Assembly: GCA_029939635.1 (NCBI GenBank)
Contig: JAOZSN010000016.1
Location: forward strand, 1-26,908
Origin: Deltaproteobacteria bacterium
GTDB taxonomy: Bacteria > Desulfobacterota > Desulfobulbia > Desulfobulbales > SURF-16
Length of the DNA stretch: 26,908 nucleotides
Direction: 5' to 3'
Shown: positions 15,518-23,469 of the stretch, in pieces
How positions within the stretch are numbered: position 1 is the stretch's first letter
Layout of the letters: every line of letters begins with the position of its first letter
Made by a program: the position numbers and the translations under genes
The notes under the pieces: model-generated
Database searches by the model: none
The model's input: only the letters and a program-made list of their open reading frames with translations
What the model was told of the DNA's origin: nothing

Positions 15518-16459
15518 TTATCCCCTTGGGTGAAAGCGTTTATGGATCGACTTGAGACGGGTACTGTCAACATGGGTGTATATCTGGGTGGTGGCAATAT
15601 CGGCATGGCCCAGCATCATCTGCACGGCGCGTAGATCCGCATCGTGGGCCAGCAGATGGGTAGCAAAGGAGTGGCGCAGCATATGGGGGCTAATTGACTT
15701 TGTGATGCCGGCAGTGCGAGCCACCTCCTTGATAATCTGCCAGAAGCGAGCCCTGCTCATGGCTGTGCCATGGCCGGTAACAAAGAGAAATTGGCTGCTT
15801 TTCTTTTTTAGGATTTGGGGGCGTAATTTGCTGATGTAATGGTGCAGGCTGTTCTTGGCCTGTTGGCCCATGGGAACCAGTCGTTCCTTATCGCCTTTAC
15901 CAAGAATACGTACATAGCCAGCCCCGTGGTTTATGGCCATGAGTGGCAGGTTGACCAGCTCTGAGACGCGGAGGCCCGTGGCATAGAGCAGGTGTAGCAT
16001 GGTCTGGTTACGGCCACTTAGGGGGTTGCTGTTGTCACCAATAGCCAGTAGGCGGTTTACTTCGTGGATGGAAAGAGCTTTGGGTAGGCTGCGGCCTATT
16101 TTGGCTGAATCAACATGGAGGCAGGGATCTGTAGGGATAATATTTTCGCTGACCAGGAAGCGAAAGAAGGCGCGAAAGCAGGAGAGTTTACGGCTGTTAG
16201 AACGGCTGCTGATCTGTTGCTGCAGGTTTTTCTTTAAAAAAGCGTGAATATGGGTGGCCGTGATATTAGCTAGAGTCAGCTTTCGACGTTGGCAAAAATG
16301 GAGGAGGAAATGTAGATCAGAGCTATACGAGGAGAGGGTGTTGGCGGCAAGCCGACGTTCAGCGGCAAGATAATGGAGAAAAAGATCCAGGCTGGCCTGG
16401 AACTCGGCACCGAGAGGTGTGTTTTTCTGACGAATAAGGGGCTGGGTATCTTCTTTCAT
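15518..16459 (-). CDS. xerD: XerD-type tyrosine recombinase
   Basis: XerC and XerD resolve chromosome dimers at dif sites. From the ATG at 16459 the protein has 313 residues: an N-terminal SAM-like core-binding domain (about 20-105, FLHYLAAERRLAANTLSSYSSDL) and a C-terminal catalytic domain. The full active-site set is visible: Arg164 (GLRVSEL), Lys188 (GKGDKERLVP), His259 and Arg262 (SPHMLRHSFATHLL), His285 (LGHADIATT) and Tyr294 (QIYTHV). The ending HPRG and the SPHMLRHSFATHLL string fit XerD better than XerC or phage integrases. No attachment site or cargo is nearby, which supports a housekeeping role. A GTG at 16513 would add 18 residues; neither start has a well-spaced ribosome site, and the ATG gives a more usual length. 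Confidence 0.88.
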   Translation of the reverse strand: MKEDTQPLIRQKNTPLGAEFQASLDLFLHYLAAERRLAANTLSSYSSDLHFLLHFCQRRKLTLANITATHIHAFLKKNLQQQISSRSNSRKLSCFRAFFRFLVSENIIPTDPCLHVDSAKIGRSLPKALSIHEVNRLLAIGDNSNPLSGRNQTMLHLLYATGLRVSELVNLPLMAINHGAGYVRILGKGDKERLVPMGQQAKNSLHHYISKLRPQILKKKSSQFLFVTGHGTAMSRARFWQIIKEVARTAGITKSISPHMLRHSFATHLLAHDADLRAVQMMLGHADIATTQIYTHVDSTRLKSIHKRFHPRG

Positions 16460-16611
16460 CCTGAGACCAGGATGAGGCTGGAGTAATGAGAATAGCGTGA
16501 CAATATCAGGCACAAGGTGCTGGTTGTTGCTTCTCTCGTTATTCTGCCATCATCCTGTTATGGACGTCCCAGAATATGACCGCACAAGATATGCGTCAGT
16601 AAAAAAAGGTA

Positions 16612-16806
16612 CTAGTCGCGGTAAACGCGATACCTGATTTTACGGAGCTTACGCTTGGCCTCGGCCTGCTTGCGACGTCTCTTCATGCTTGGTTTCTCGT
16701 AGAATTCACGGCGCTTGAGTTCTTTTTTCATACCGTCAAGCTGCAATTTCTTTTTTAGCTGACGGATAGCGTATTCGATATCGCCGCGCACTTCAACTTC
16801 AATCAT
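16612..16806 (-). CDS. rpsU: 30S ribosomal protein S21
   Basis: This is a small basic ribosomal protein of the 30S platform that helps mRNA engagement. The 64-residue product begins with MIEVEVRGDIEYAIRQLKKKLQLDG and ends in a Lys/Arg-rich helix (KPSMKRRRKQAEAKRKLRK), as in S21. The ATG at 16806 is preceded by AGAGGA with a 6-nt spacing, the clearest Shine-Dalgarno in the window. It stands alone, with a strong promoter and a 5' leader hairpin. The xerD gene follows on the same strand. Confidence 0.97.
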   Translation of the reverse strand: MIEVEVRGDIEYAIRQLKKKLQLDGMKKELKRREFYEKPSMKRRRKQAEAKRKLRKIRYRVYRD

Positions 16807-16834
16807 GATAAGTCCTCTAAGTTCAATATGTCAT

Positions 16835-16850
16835 TCCTGCTACAGCAGGA
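16835..16850 (-). promoter_or_regulatory. Stem-loop in the rpsU leader
   Basis: TCCTGC and GCAGGA pair around a TACA loop, within the predicted leader about 30 nt upstream of the start codon. Ribosomal protein leaders often carry autoregulatory structures, but this simple stem matches no leader family I can name. A regulatory role is inference only. Confidence 0.35.
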
Positions 16851-16881
16851 TCAGAATACTATGGCTGTAAAGCAATCCGTT

Positions 16882-16911
16882 CTTATAAATGATTAAGGGT
16901 GATTTTGTCAA
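16882..16911 (-). promoter_or_regulatory. Sigma-70 type promoter for rpsU
   Basis: On the minus strand a consensus TTGACA (16911-16906) is followed by an 18-nt spacer and TATAAG (16887-16882), matching the -10 consensus at 5 of 6 positions. Transcription should begin near 16875, giving a leader of about 70 nt. This is the best promoter match seen in the window, which suits a ribosomal protein gene. Confidence 0.75.
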
Positions 16912-16955
16912 TTGTTTTTCAGGAAGTATGGCGGAAATATTTCACCAGTGATGTT

Positions 16956-18332
16956 TTATGGAAAAATCTTGTGGGGATTCAAAATGTTTTGTGGATCAAA
17001 GAGCTGTTTGAGCTGGCGCTGGATGTTGAGACTGGTGGGGGGTAATTCTATGGCAAGATAGTCTTTTTTGGTCAGACCAATACCATGCTCGCCAGAGATA
17101 GTGCCACCTAAGTCTATTACCTGTTTAAACAATTTATGCTTGGCATCATTGGCCTGCTCTACCTCTTCTGGCTTGCTGCGATCCAGCATGATATTGACAT
17201 GGATATTGCCATCTCCAGCATGACCAAAGGTGAAGATAGGCAGTGTGCTGATTTTGGCAAGATGTTCTGTGTATGCCACCAGCTTTGGGATGCGACTGCG
17301 GGGTACCACGACATCCTCGCCCATCTTGTCTGGCTTGAGGGCAAAGGCCGCCGGGGAGACCGACCGTCGTGCCTGCCAGAGACTGTCCCTCTCCTCATCT
17401 GTGCTGGCTGACTTCACCATGAGTAGATTTTCATGTTCAAGAAAATTGTTAAGCTGATTGGCCTGACTGGCCACCATTTCTTTACTGCCGTCTAGCTCAA
17501 GCAGTAACATGGCTTTTGTTTGAGTCGGAAGCTGGAAAGGGATCTTGTCGGCAACGATATTCAGGGCCGTGGCATCAAGATATTCCAGGGTGGCTGGGGT
17601 GATGATGTGCAGCAATCTGGCGACTAAGCCAGTTGCATCGGCAATGGAATCACTCAACAGCAGCACTGTACGACGGCTGGTGGGGCGGGGGATAACGCGC
17701 AGGATGATTTTGGTTATGATGGCCAGGGTGCCTTCCGAGCCAATGAGCAGTCTGGTAAGGTCATAGCCCACCACCCCTTTTGCCGTGCGAACCCCTGTGC
17801 TGATTTCTCTGCCATCGGCCAGCACTGCATCTAATCCCAGGACATAGTCACGGGTGACACCATATTTTACGGCACTGGGGCCGCCAGCGCACTCGGCCAC
17901 ATTGCCGCCAATGGTACAAAATTTGAGGCTGGCTGGGTCGGGTGGGTAAAAGAGCCCTAAAGGGTGCAAAGCCTGGCGCAGCTGTTGGTTGATGACGCCA
18001 GGTTCAACCACGGCAATCTGGTTGTCCTTGTCAATTTCGATAATACGGTTCATGCGAGTCAGGGAAAGCACCAACCCACCTGCCACCGGCAGAGAACCAC
18101 CGGTCATGCCACTACCTGCCCCCCGTGGTACCACAGGGATATTGTAGGCGGATGCCACCTTCATGATGCTACTCACCTCCTCATTGCTGACAGGAAGGAG
18201 CACGGCTTCAGGCAGAAATTCACGGCCGGTACCGTCATAAGAATAGCAGAGCAGCTCCTCATGGGCGTTGATCAGTTGATCAGGGTCAACACATTTTTGG
18301 AGGGCCTGTAAGGCTTCTTTTGTGAGGGACAT
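16956..18332 (-). CDS. glcD: GlcD-type FAD-linked 2-hydroxyacid oxidase (glycolate/D-lactate)
   Basis: This is a flavoprotein of the VAO/PCMH family that oxidises glycolate, D-lactate or a similar 2-hydroxyacid. The 458 residues show the FAD-binding fold: VVPRGAGSGMTGGSLP (67-82), LVLSLTRMNRI (87-97), YPPDPASLKFCTIGGNVAECAGG (129-151) and YGVTRDYVLGLDAVLADG (157-174). The C-terminal half has GHAGDGNIHVNIM and GGTISGEHGIGLTKKDYL, including the conserved active-site histidines. No glcE, glcF or lactate permease gene adjoins it, so the electron acceptor and exact substrate are open. The ATG at 18332 is the only ATG compatible with an upstream in-frame stop at 18345; it has no Shine-Dalgarno and lies 9 nt from a heptamer array. 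Confidence 0.9.
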   Translation of the reverse strand: MSLTKEALQALQKCVDPDQLINAHEELLCYSYDGTGREFLPEAVLLPVSNEEVSSIMKVASAYNIPVVPRGAGSGMTGGSLPVAGGLVLSLTRMNRIIEIDKDNQIAVVEPGVINQQLRQALHPLGLFYPPDPASLKFCTIGGNVAECAGGPSAVKYGVTRDYVLGLDAVLADGREISTGVRTAKGVVGYDLTRLLIGSEGTLAIITKIILRVIPRPTSRRTVLLLSDSIADATGLVARLLHIITPATLEYLDATALNIVADKIPFQLPTQTKAMLLLELDGSKEMVASQANQLNNFLEHENLLMVKSASTDEERDSLWQARRSVSPAAFALKPDKMGEDVVVPRSRIPKLVAYTEHLAKISTLPIFTFGHAGDGNIHVNIMLDRSKPEEVEQANDAKHKLFKQVIDLGGTISGEHGIGLTKKDYLAIELPPTSLNIQRQLKQLFDPQNILNPHKIFP

Positions 18333-18341
18333 ATGAAAGAC

Positions 18342-18520
18342 AGTTTACAGTTTACGGTTTACGGTTTACGGTTTGGGGAACAAAACTTCAGGGTAGCCTT
18401 AATATTATTTTCAACAATTTTTCTTTTGGTGCATGGTTCAGCTGAGAATTAATACGAGTTACTTATCTTAGCATATGAAGAATATTGAAACCGTAAACCG
18501 TAAACTATAAATCGTAAACT
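18342..18520. repeat. Inverted heptamer-repeat element in the divergent glcD-ddl intergenic region
   Basis: The left array (18342-18376) has two AGTTTAC units, two GGTTTAC units and a degenerate GGTTTGG. The right array (18493-18520), read on the minus strand, has AGTTTAC, GATTTAT, AGTTTAC, GGTTTAC, followed by GGTTT. The 33-nt arms 18342-18374 and 18488-18520 are complementary except for 4 positions, with a 113-bp AT-rich spacer. The arrays end 9 nt from the glcD start and 10 nt from the ddl start. Promoters for both genes must lie in or near this element; I see no consensus pair in the spacer. Confidence 0.8.
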
Positions 18521-18530
18521 GAAATTTGAA

Positions 18531-19463
18531 ATGACAAAAAAAATAGAGTTAGCTCTTATTGCAGGTGGAAAATCAGGCGAACGTGATGTCTCCTTAGCTG
18601 GTGCTAAAGGGGTACGGACAGCCTTGGATGAGGCTAAATATTCGGTTCATCAATATGATCCTGCCACTGATTTAGCTCAGCTTGCCACAGATGCTGATCG
18701 TCTTGATGTGGCCTTTATACTCCTGCATGGCCCCTTAGGTGAGGATGGCTCCATGCAGGGTTTTTTGGATCTGCTTGGCTTGCCGTACCAGGGTTCAGGT
18801 GTTTTGGGCAGTGCCTTGGCCATGGATAAAAATTGGGCCAAGAAGGCCTATGTGGATGTCGGCTTACCTGTGGCGCCGTGGCAGATGGCACGGGCTGGTG
18901 AATCCTTTGATGTGGATGCTTGCTGCACTGCCTTGGGGTTACCGTTGGTCATTAAGCCCATTGCCCAGGGCTCTTCGCTGGGGATGTCCATTGTGCATGA
19001 GGCTGATAAACTGTCAGCTGCTCTGCAGGAGGCCTTTGCTTTTGGTGATGAGGTAATGGTGGAGGCCTTTATTCAAGGCCGTGAGATTACCTGTGGGGTG
19101 TTGGGCAGTAGAGAGTTGCAGGCTTTACCTCTGGTGGAGATTATTCCTGGTGAAGAGTACCCTTTCTTTGATTATCAGGCCAAATATAATGAGGGTGCCA
19201 GCAAGGAGGTCTGCCCGGCTGAGTTGGATGATAGTATCCGTCTTTTGGCTCAGGAGTATGGAATAAAGGCCCACCAGGCCTTGAGTTTACGTGGCTATAG
19301 TCGGACCGATATGATGGTAGGAGATGATGGGCAGATAGTGGTGATTGAAACCAATACCATTCCCGGCATGACCCCAACCAGCTTGTTGCCCCAAGCGGCC
19401 CAGGCGTATGGACTGTCTTTTTCAGAGTTGTTGGATAGGCTTATTGATTTGGCGATGGAGTGA
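18531..19463 (+). CDS. ddl: D-alanine--D-alanine ligase
   Basis: Ddl is an ATP-grasp enzyme that joins two D-alanines for peptidoglycan precursor synthesis. The 310 residues are a typical length. Visible are the N-terminal AGGKSGERDVSL motif (11-22, including the catalytic-loop Glu17), LHGPLGEDGSMQGFLDLLGLPYQGSG, the ATP-binding KPIAQGSSLGMSI, EITCGVL, and the C-terminal IETNTIPGMTPTSLLPQAA with the metal-binding Glu and Asn. The ATG at 18531 is the only ATG after an in-frame stop at 18501; no Shine-Dalgarno is visible, because the heptamer array ends 10 nt upstream. The gene is isolated from any mur/ftsZ cluster in this window, being divergent from glcD and convergent with serS. Confidence 0.96.
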   Translation: MTKKIELALIAGGKSGERDVSLAGAKGVRTALDEAKYSVHQYDPATDLAQLATDADRLDVAFILLHGPLGEDGSMQGFLDLLGLPYQGSGVLGSALAMDKNWAKKAYVDVGLPVAPWQMARAGESFDVDACCTALGLPLVIKPIAQGSSLGMSIVHEADKLSAALQEAFAFGDEVMVEAFIQGREITCGVLGSRELQALPLVEIIPGEEYPFFDYQAKYNEGASKEVCPAELDDSIRLLAQEYGIKAHQALSLRGYSRTDMMVGDDGQIVVIETNTIPGMTPTSLLPQAAQAYGLSFSELLDRLIDLAME

Positions 19464-19573
19464 ATTTAGGAAATCAAGGAATTTACTGATAAAAGCGGAG
19501 ATAACTACCCCTCAATCAGTCGTTCTGGCACGAAACAAATCAAACTTGCTATTGCCAATGAATCCTAGCAGTT

Positions 19574-20848
19574 TTAAAATTGACGATCCTGAAAATAGGG
19601 AGTCAAGACCTCTGGTAAGGCAATAGAACCATCAGCCTGCTGGTAATTTTCAAAGATGGCAGCCAGTGTGCGACCAACGGCCAAACCAGAGCCGTTCAGG
19701 GTGTGGACAAAGGTGGATTTTTTCTCCCCCTGTGGCCGGTAGCGCACTCCACCCCGCCGGGCCTGGAAATCGCCGAAGTTGGAGCAGGACGATATCTCGC
19801 GGTAGGTGTTTTGGGCTGGCATCCATACCTCGATATCATAAGTTTTGCGAGCCGAGAAGCCCAGGTCTCCGGAACAGAGGACAACCACACGGTAGGGTAG
19901 TTTGAGTAACTGTAATACCTTTTCAGCATTAGCCAGTAATTCTTCCAACTCGTTGTCTGAATCCTCCGGAGTGGTGAATTTAACCAATTCCACCTTGTCA
20001 AATTGATGCTGACGAATGAGCCCCTTGGTGTCGCGGCCATAGGAGCCAGCTTCAGAGCGGAAGCAGGGGGTGTAGGCGCAATATTTGATGGGGAGATCTG
20101 CTGGTTGCAGGGTCTCGTCGCGGTGGTAATTAGTTACGGGCACCTCGGCAGTGGGGATGAGCCAGAGATCGCGCTCTGAGAGACCGGTTTTAAAGAGATC
20201 TTCGGCAAATTTGGGGAGCTGACCCGTGGCAGTCATTGAATCGGTGTTGACCAGAAAGGGTGGCAGCATCTCGGTGTAGCCGTGGTTCTGGGTGTGCAGG
20301 TCAAGCATGAGGTTAATCAGGGCGCGTTCAAGTCGTGAGGCAAAGCCTTTGAGTACGGCAAAGCGGGCACCAGATATTTTAGCAGCCCGTTTAAAGTCAA
20401 TGGTATCGTTGTCTTCGCCTAGCTGCCAATGGGCCTTGGCCTCAAAGTCAAACTGCGGGATTTCGCCCACAACACGAACCTCCTGATTTTCCTCGTCACT
20501 ATTGCCAAAAGGTACAGATTCGTGGGGGATATTGGGGATGGACATAACAATGTCCTGCAGGTTTTCTTCTATGCCACGCAGCTCTTCTTCAAGTTTTTTG
20601 ACGCGTTCTCCCACCGTCTTCATCTCGGCAATAAGATTATCGGCGTTTTCTTTGTTTTTTTTCAGGGCAGCGATTTCCTGGGATACTGTTTTCCGTTTGT
20701 TGCGCAGGCCTTCCACCTCGCTGAGGTTGGTACGGCGTTGCTGGTCAATGGCGGAAAACTCTCCTATGCGGGAGTCGGTGATGCCACGGAATTTCAGTTT
20801 CTCGGTAATGAGGCCAATATTTTCACGGATAAAGCGTAATTCTAACAT
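19574..20848 (-). CDS. serS: Seryl-tRNA synthetase
   Basis: This is a class II synthetase that charges tRNA-Ser (and tRNA-Sec if present). The 424-residue protein has the N-terminal antiparallel coiled-coil arm (about 30-100) that binds the long variable arm of tRNA-Ser. Class II motif 2 is CFRSEAGSYGRDTKGLIRQHQF, and motif 3 is NGSGLAVGRTLAAIFENYQ near the C-terminus. The serine-binding TAEVPVTNYHRDE segment is also present. The ATG at 20848 is preceded by AGGA nine bases upstream. It is the last gene of the HIT-mobA-moeA-serS run, with a 72-nt gap after moeA. No clear terminator is visible between its stop and ddl. Confidence 0.97.
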   Translation of the reverse strand: MLELRFIRENIGLITEKLKFRGITDSRIGEFSAIDQQRRTNLSEVEGLRNKRKTVSQEIAALKKNKENADNLIAEMKTVGERVKKLEEELRGIEENLQDIVMSIPNIPHESVPFGNSDEENQEVRVVGEIPQFDFEAKAHWQLGEDNDTIDFKRAAKISGARFAVLKGFASRLERALINLMLDLHTQNHGYTEMLPPFLVNTDSMTATGQLPKFAEDLFKTGLSERDLWLIPTAEVPVTNYHRDETLQPADLPIKYCAYTPCFRSEAGSYGRDTKGLIRQHQFDKVELVKFTTPEDSDNELEELLANAEKVLQLLKLPYRVVVLCSGDLGFSARKTYDIEVWMPAQNTYREISSCSNFGDFQARRGGVRYRPQGEKKSTFVHTLNGSGLAVGRTLAAIFENYQQADGSIALPEVLTPYFQDRQF

Positions 20849-20920
20849 TGCGGTGTTCCTATTTTTTAGACATGGTTGTGTGGTATAAAGTGAGACTGCC
20901 TACCCTGTTTAGGTGTAAAA

Positions 20921-22096
20921 TTAACTTTCTGTCAAGTGAATCGTCGCTAATTCTCCCTTTTTCAGGCAGCGCCGATGGGCAGGCACTAAAATAATGCAGC
21001 TGGCTGCCTCGTGGCGTCCGGCTGGGCGGACCAAGGCTTTACCCTTGTGCAGGGTGAGGATACCGCCTTTGAGATTGAGAATACCCTTTTGGCGGATAGC
21101 TAGATTTGCGGTGAGTTGGGCCTGTAGGGCCGCAGGACGTGGTGCCATGGCGTTTTGTTGGGCCAGAATAGCAGGCCTGACCAGTTCATGGAAGAGGACA
21201 CGTACCGCTGGTGGTGGGCCCGGTAAGCCGAAAAACAAGGTTTGTTTGTCCACCCCAAACAGAGTTGATTTTCCTGGTCGTAACTGTAACTGTCTGTAGA
21301 GGATGGTAACTCCGGCCTTGTGGAGTACCTGGGAGACCAGATCATACTTGCCTGGTCCCATGCCGCCAGTAGTGATGACCATGTCTACCTCTGGTAGCTC
21401 AGCCAAGATATTACTCATGGTGTGTTCATCATCTGCCACCGTCACGGCTGTTACTACCTTGCCTCCTGCCTGGCTGATAAGGCCCGTCAGCAGGAAAAGA
21501 TTACCGCTTACCAGCTGGCCAGGGAGTGGGTTTCGTTCCACCAACTCACTGCCGGTACATAATATGGCGATCCTGGGGCGGCGATGAATCTGCACTGCAG
21601 CAGCACCAGCCGTAGCAGCCAGGTGCATATGGCCGGGTGTGATGACCTCCCCGGCAGCAATAATGACCTGTCCCTTGTTGACATCAGTACCAATTTCACG
21701 GATATGGCTGCGGCGTGGAATGCGCTCAACTGTTAAGGATCGGCTGTGTTCCTGGCAGTTTTCAAAGGGGACGACCAGATCGCACCAGTCCGGTACCATA
21801 CCGCCCGTCATGATGCGGATAACACAGTCTTGCTTTCTTGTGGGCAAGGTGGTGGTGCCCGCAGCAATCTCACCACAAATGGGTAAGGCGACACCCTCTT
21901 GTACTTCACTGCGGCGCATGGCAAAGCCATCCATTGCCGATTGTCTGAAGTGGGGAATGGCCATGGAGGCCTCTAGGGGATGGGCGCAGAGGCGACCGCA
22001 CGAGGTGAGGAGGGGGTGGCTGTGACTTGGCGTGGCCTGACTTTGTCTGAGGATAAGTGCAGTGGCTTGGTCAAGATCCAGATCAGGGGTGGTCAT
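20921..22096 (-). CDS. moeA: Molybdopterin molybdenumtransferase MoeA
   Basis: MoeA inserts molybdate (or tungstate) into adenylylated molybdopterin. The 391 residues follow the MoeA order: HFRQSAMDGFAM near 49-60, CVIRIMTGGMVPDWCDLVVPFE (91-112), GTDVNKGQVIIAAGEVI (136-152), then the MoeA/MogA core with LCTGSEL (179-185), VSGNLFLL, ITTGGMGPGKYDLV (241-254), and the FGLPGPPPAVRVLFHELVRP stretch. The last part (about 320-391) is the C-terminal beta domain. The TTGGMGPGKYD core is closer to the MogA-style TTGGTG motif than to the SGGVSVG form of E. coli MoeA. The ATG overlaps the mobA stop by 4 bp, so the two are translationally coupled. Confidence 0.94.
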   Translation of the reverse strand: MTTPDLDLDQATALILRQSQATPSHSHPLLTSCGRLCAHPLEASMAIPHFRQSAMDGFAMRRSEVQEGVALPICGEIAAGTTTLPTRKQDCVIRIMTGGMVPDWCDLVVPFENCQEHSRSLTVERIPRRSHIREIGTDVNKGQVIIAAGEVITPGHMHLAATAGAAAVQIHRRPRIAILCTGSELVERNPLPGQLVSGNLFLLTGLISQAGGKVVTAVTVADDEHTMSNILAELPEVDMVITTGGMGPGKYDLVSQVLHKAGVTILYRQLQLRPGKSTLFGVDKQTLFFGLPGPPPAVRVLFHELVRPAILAQQNAMAPRPAALQAQLTANLAIRQKGILNLKGGILTLHKGKALVRPAGRHEAASCIILVPAHRRCLKKGELATIHLTES

Positions 22097-22689
22097 GGCC
22101 TGTTCCTCGGCATATCGTGTTGATGATTGATGTTGCGGAAGCTGTCTAATTGTGGGTCTATTTCCCGCAACCCATCCTCATTAATGAGGGTCGGTTGCTG
22201 TTGGAGGATAAAGTTGTGGAGTTTTCGTTCTCCACCGGAGAGGGCAGCCTCAAGGGCTGGCAGAATGTTTATATGGTAGCGGCCAAAGAGGGGCTCCATA
22301 CCTCGGTTAAGGTCGGGAACCATTATGGATCTGTTCGGGCCAGTACAGATATGGCGAATAAGCTCTGGTTTGATAAACGGCATATCACAGCCAACCAAAA
22401 ATATCTCTGTGGTCTGCATAGCAGAAAGGGCGGCATGGATACCAGCCAAAGGACCAGCCTCTATAAATATATCTTGGCTCATGGGCCAGTCCAGGAATGT
22501 ATAGATAGATGGCTGATTAGTAATTAATCGGTGTTCGCTAAACAGCGCGGCCATGGTACTGGCGATACCCTGGATCATGGGCTGGCCAGCAAGTGTGGCC
22601 ATGGCCTTATTACTGCCAAAGCGACTACTTTTTCCCCCGGCGAGAATAACCCCGGCAATATTAGGTATGGGAGAAGGGCTGAGTGGCAT
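22093..22689 (-). CDS. mobA: Molybdenum cofactor guanylyltransferase MobA
   Basis: MobA transfers GMP to Mo-molybdopterin to form the guanine dinucleotide cofactor used by DMSO-reductase family enzymes such as formate dehydrogenases. From the ATG at 22689 it has 198 residues, with the nucleotide-binding IAGVILAGGKSSRFGSNKAM at 11-30, the EAGPLAGIHAAL segment, and VGCDMPFI carrying the metal-binding aspartate. A GTG at 22773 would add 28 residues without family resemblance and would overlap the HIT gene by 32 bp; I prefer the internal ATG, though its ribosome site is poor. It lies between the HIT gene and moeA in an apparent operon. Confidence 0.88.
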   Translation of the reverse strand: MPLSPSPIPNIAGVILAGGKSSRFGSNKAMATLAGQPMIQGIASTMAALFSEHRLITNQPSIYTFLDWPMSQDIFIEAGPLAGIHAALSAMQTTEIFLVGCDMPFIKPELIRHICTGPNRSIMVPDLNRGMEPLFGRYHINILPALEAALSGGERKLHNFILQQQPTLINEDGLREIDPQLDSFRNINHQHDMPRNRP

Positions 22690-22741
22690 TGATATTGGGA
22701 ATGTAGAATGAACTGGTTGGCTGAGGCGGGCTATATCTAGA

Positions 22742-23083
22742 TCAGCCTGGAGGCCACGCCATATCACGGCCACCTAAAATGTGCATATGAATATGGAAAA
22801 CTGTCTGGCCAGCTGAGGCACCATTGTTAAAGACAACCCGAAAGCCATCAGCAATCCCTTCTTTGCTGGCCAGTTCAGAGCCAACACGCATCATTTTACC
22901 GATAATGGCATCATCCTCCGGGGCTACATCAGCAGGGCCAACGATATGTTTTTTGGGAATGACCAGGAAGTGACAGGGGGCCTGGGGACTGATGTCACGA
23001 AAGGCAAGGACATCATCATCCTCATAGAGTTTGTCGGCAGGGATATCACCATTGATAATCTTACAGAAGAGACAGTCGTCCAT
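22742..23083 (-). CDS. HIT family purine phosphoramidase/hydrolase (HinT-like)
   Basis: HinT-type proteins hydrolyse adenosine phosphoramidates and related nucleotide conjugates. The 113-residue product starts MDDCLFCKIINGDIPADKLYEDD, the standard HinT opening, and contains FLVIPKKHI (39-47). The histidine triad is HIHMH (His97, His99, His101), within GQTVFHIHMHILGGRDMAWPPG. The length and sequence are canonical. An AGAGG stretch precedes the ATG at 23083. It heads the HIT-mobA-moeA-serS run, and a functional link with cofactor synthesis is not implied. Confidence 0.95.
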   Translation of the reverse strand: MDDCLFCKIINGDIPADKLYEDDDVLAFRDISPQAPCHFLVIPKKHIVGPADVAPEDDAIIGKMMRVGSELASKEGIADGFRVVFNNGASAGQTVFHIHMHILGGRDMAWPPG

Positions 23084-23469
23084 GGGAACCTCTTTGGTAG
23101 CTTGTTTAATCCCGTGACCTTATTAAAGTCTGGGATAGGCAGGAAGGATGAAAGCTGTAGGGCAGGCAAGCCATGCCTATAGCTTTGTATCAGCTCGGAA
23201 TGTACACCAGCTAGGGTGGAGCTGTCAATTCTAAGGGCGCCTTGTTTTGTTAACCACCCTTTATGGCGAGGAAGGCTTAACAGTACTAAAAGTAACGCAT
23301 ACGCCATTTAAGAGATGGAAAGATTTTTCTTGAAACATGGTAGAGGTGCTGGAACTCTGTTGACAGAAAATTGGTGATATGGTCTGCAGTGTACATCCAG
23401 CAGGTAGGATGATGTTGACATATAGGCTATTTAGCCTTTTCCCATATTTGCAGTTGAAGAAAAAATACA
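23084..23469. other. 386-bp gap between the divergent HIT and deaminase genes
   Basis: No convincing gene is visible. An imperfect hairpin lies at 23151-23186, where AAAGCTGTAGGGCA faces TGCCTATAGCTTT. TTGACA hexamers occur at 23360-23365 and 23415-23420, but neither has a well-spaced -10 partner. Open frames on both strands here have low-complexity or overlapping character and show no domain. Both divergent genes need promoters in this region, so part of it is presumably regulatory. Confidence 0.5.

Noticed and set aside
15518..16459. Phage or island integrase
   Set aside because: The sequence resembles XerD, no tRNA attachment site, direct repeats or cargo genes are nearby, and the neighbours are housekeeping.
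18342..18520. CRISPR-like array
   Set aside because: Units are 7 bp, contiguous without unique spacers, inversely paired, and no cas genes are present.
22924..23307. 127-residue minus-strand open frame overlapping the HIT gene start
   Set aside because: It overlaps a canonical HinT-like gene in another frame by about 160 nt and shows no domain; it is more likely a chance frame.
23084..23469. S-adenosylhomocysteine riboswitch upstream of the deaminase gene
   Set aside because: I find none of the conserved SAH riboswitch core sequence and no expression platform before the start codon.
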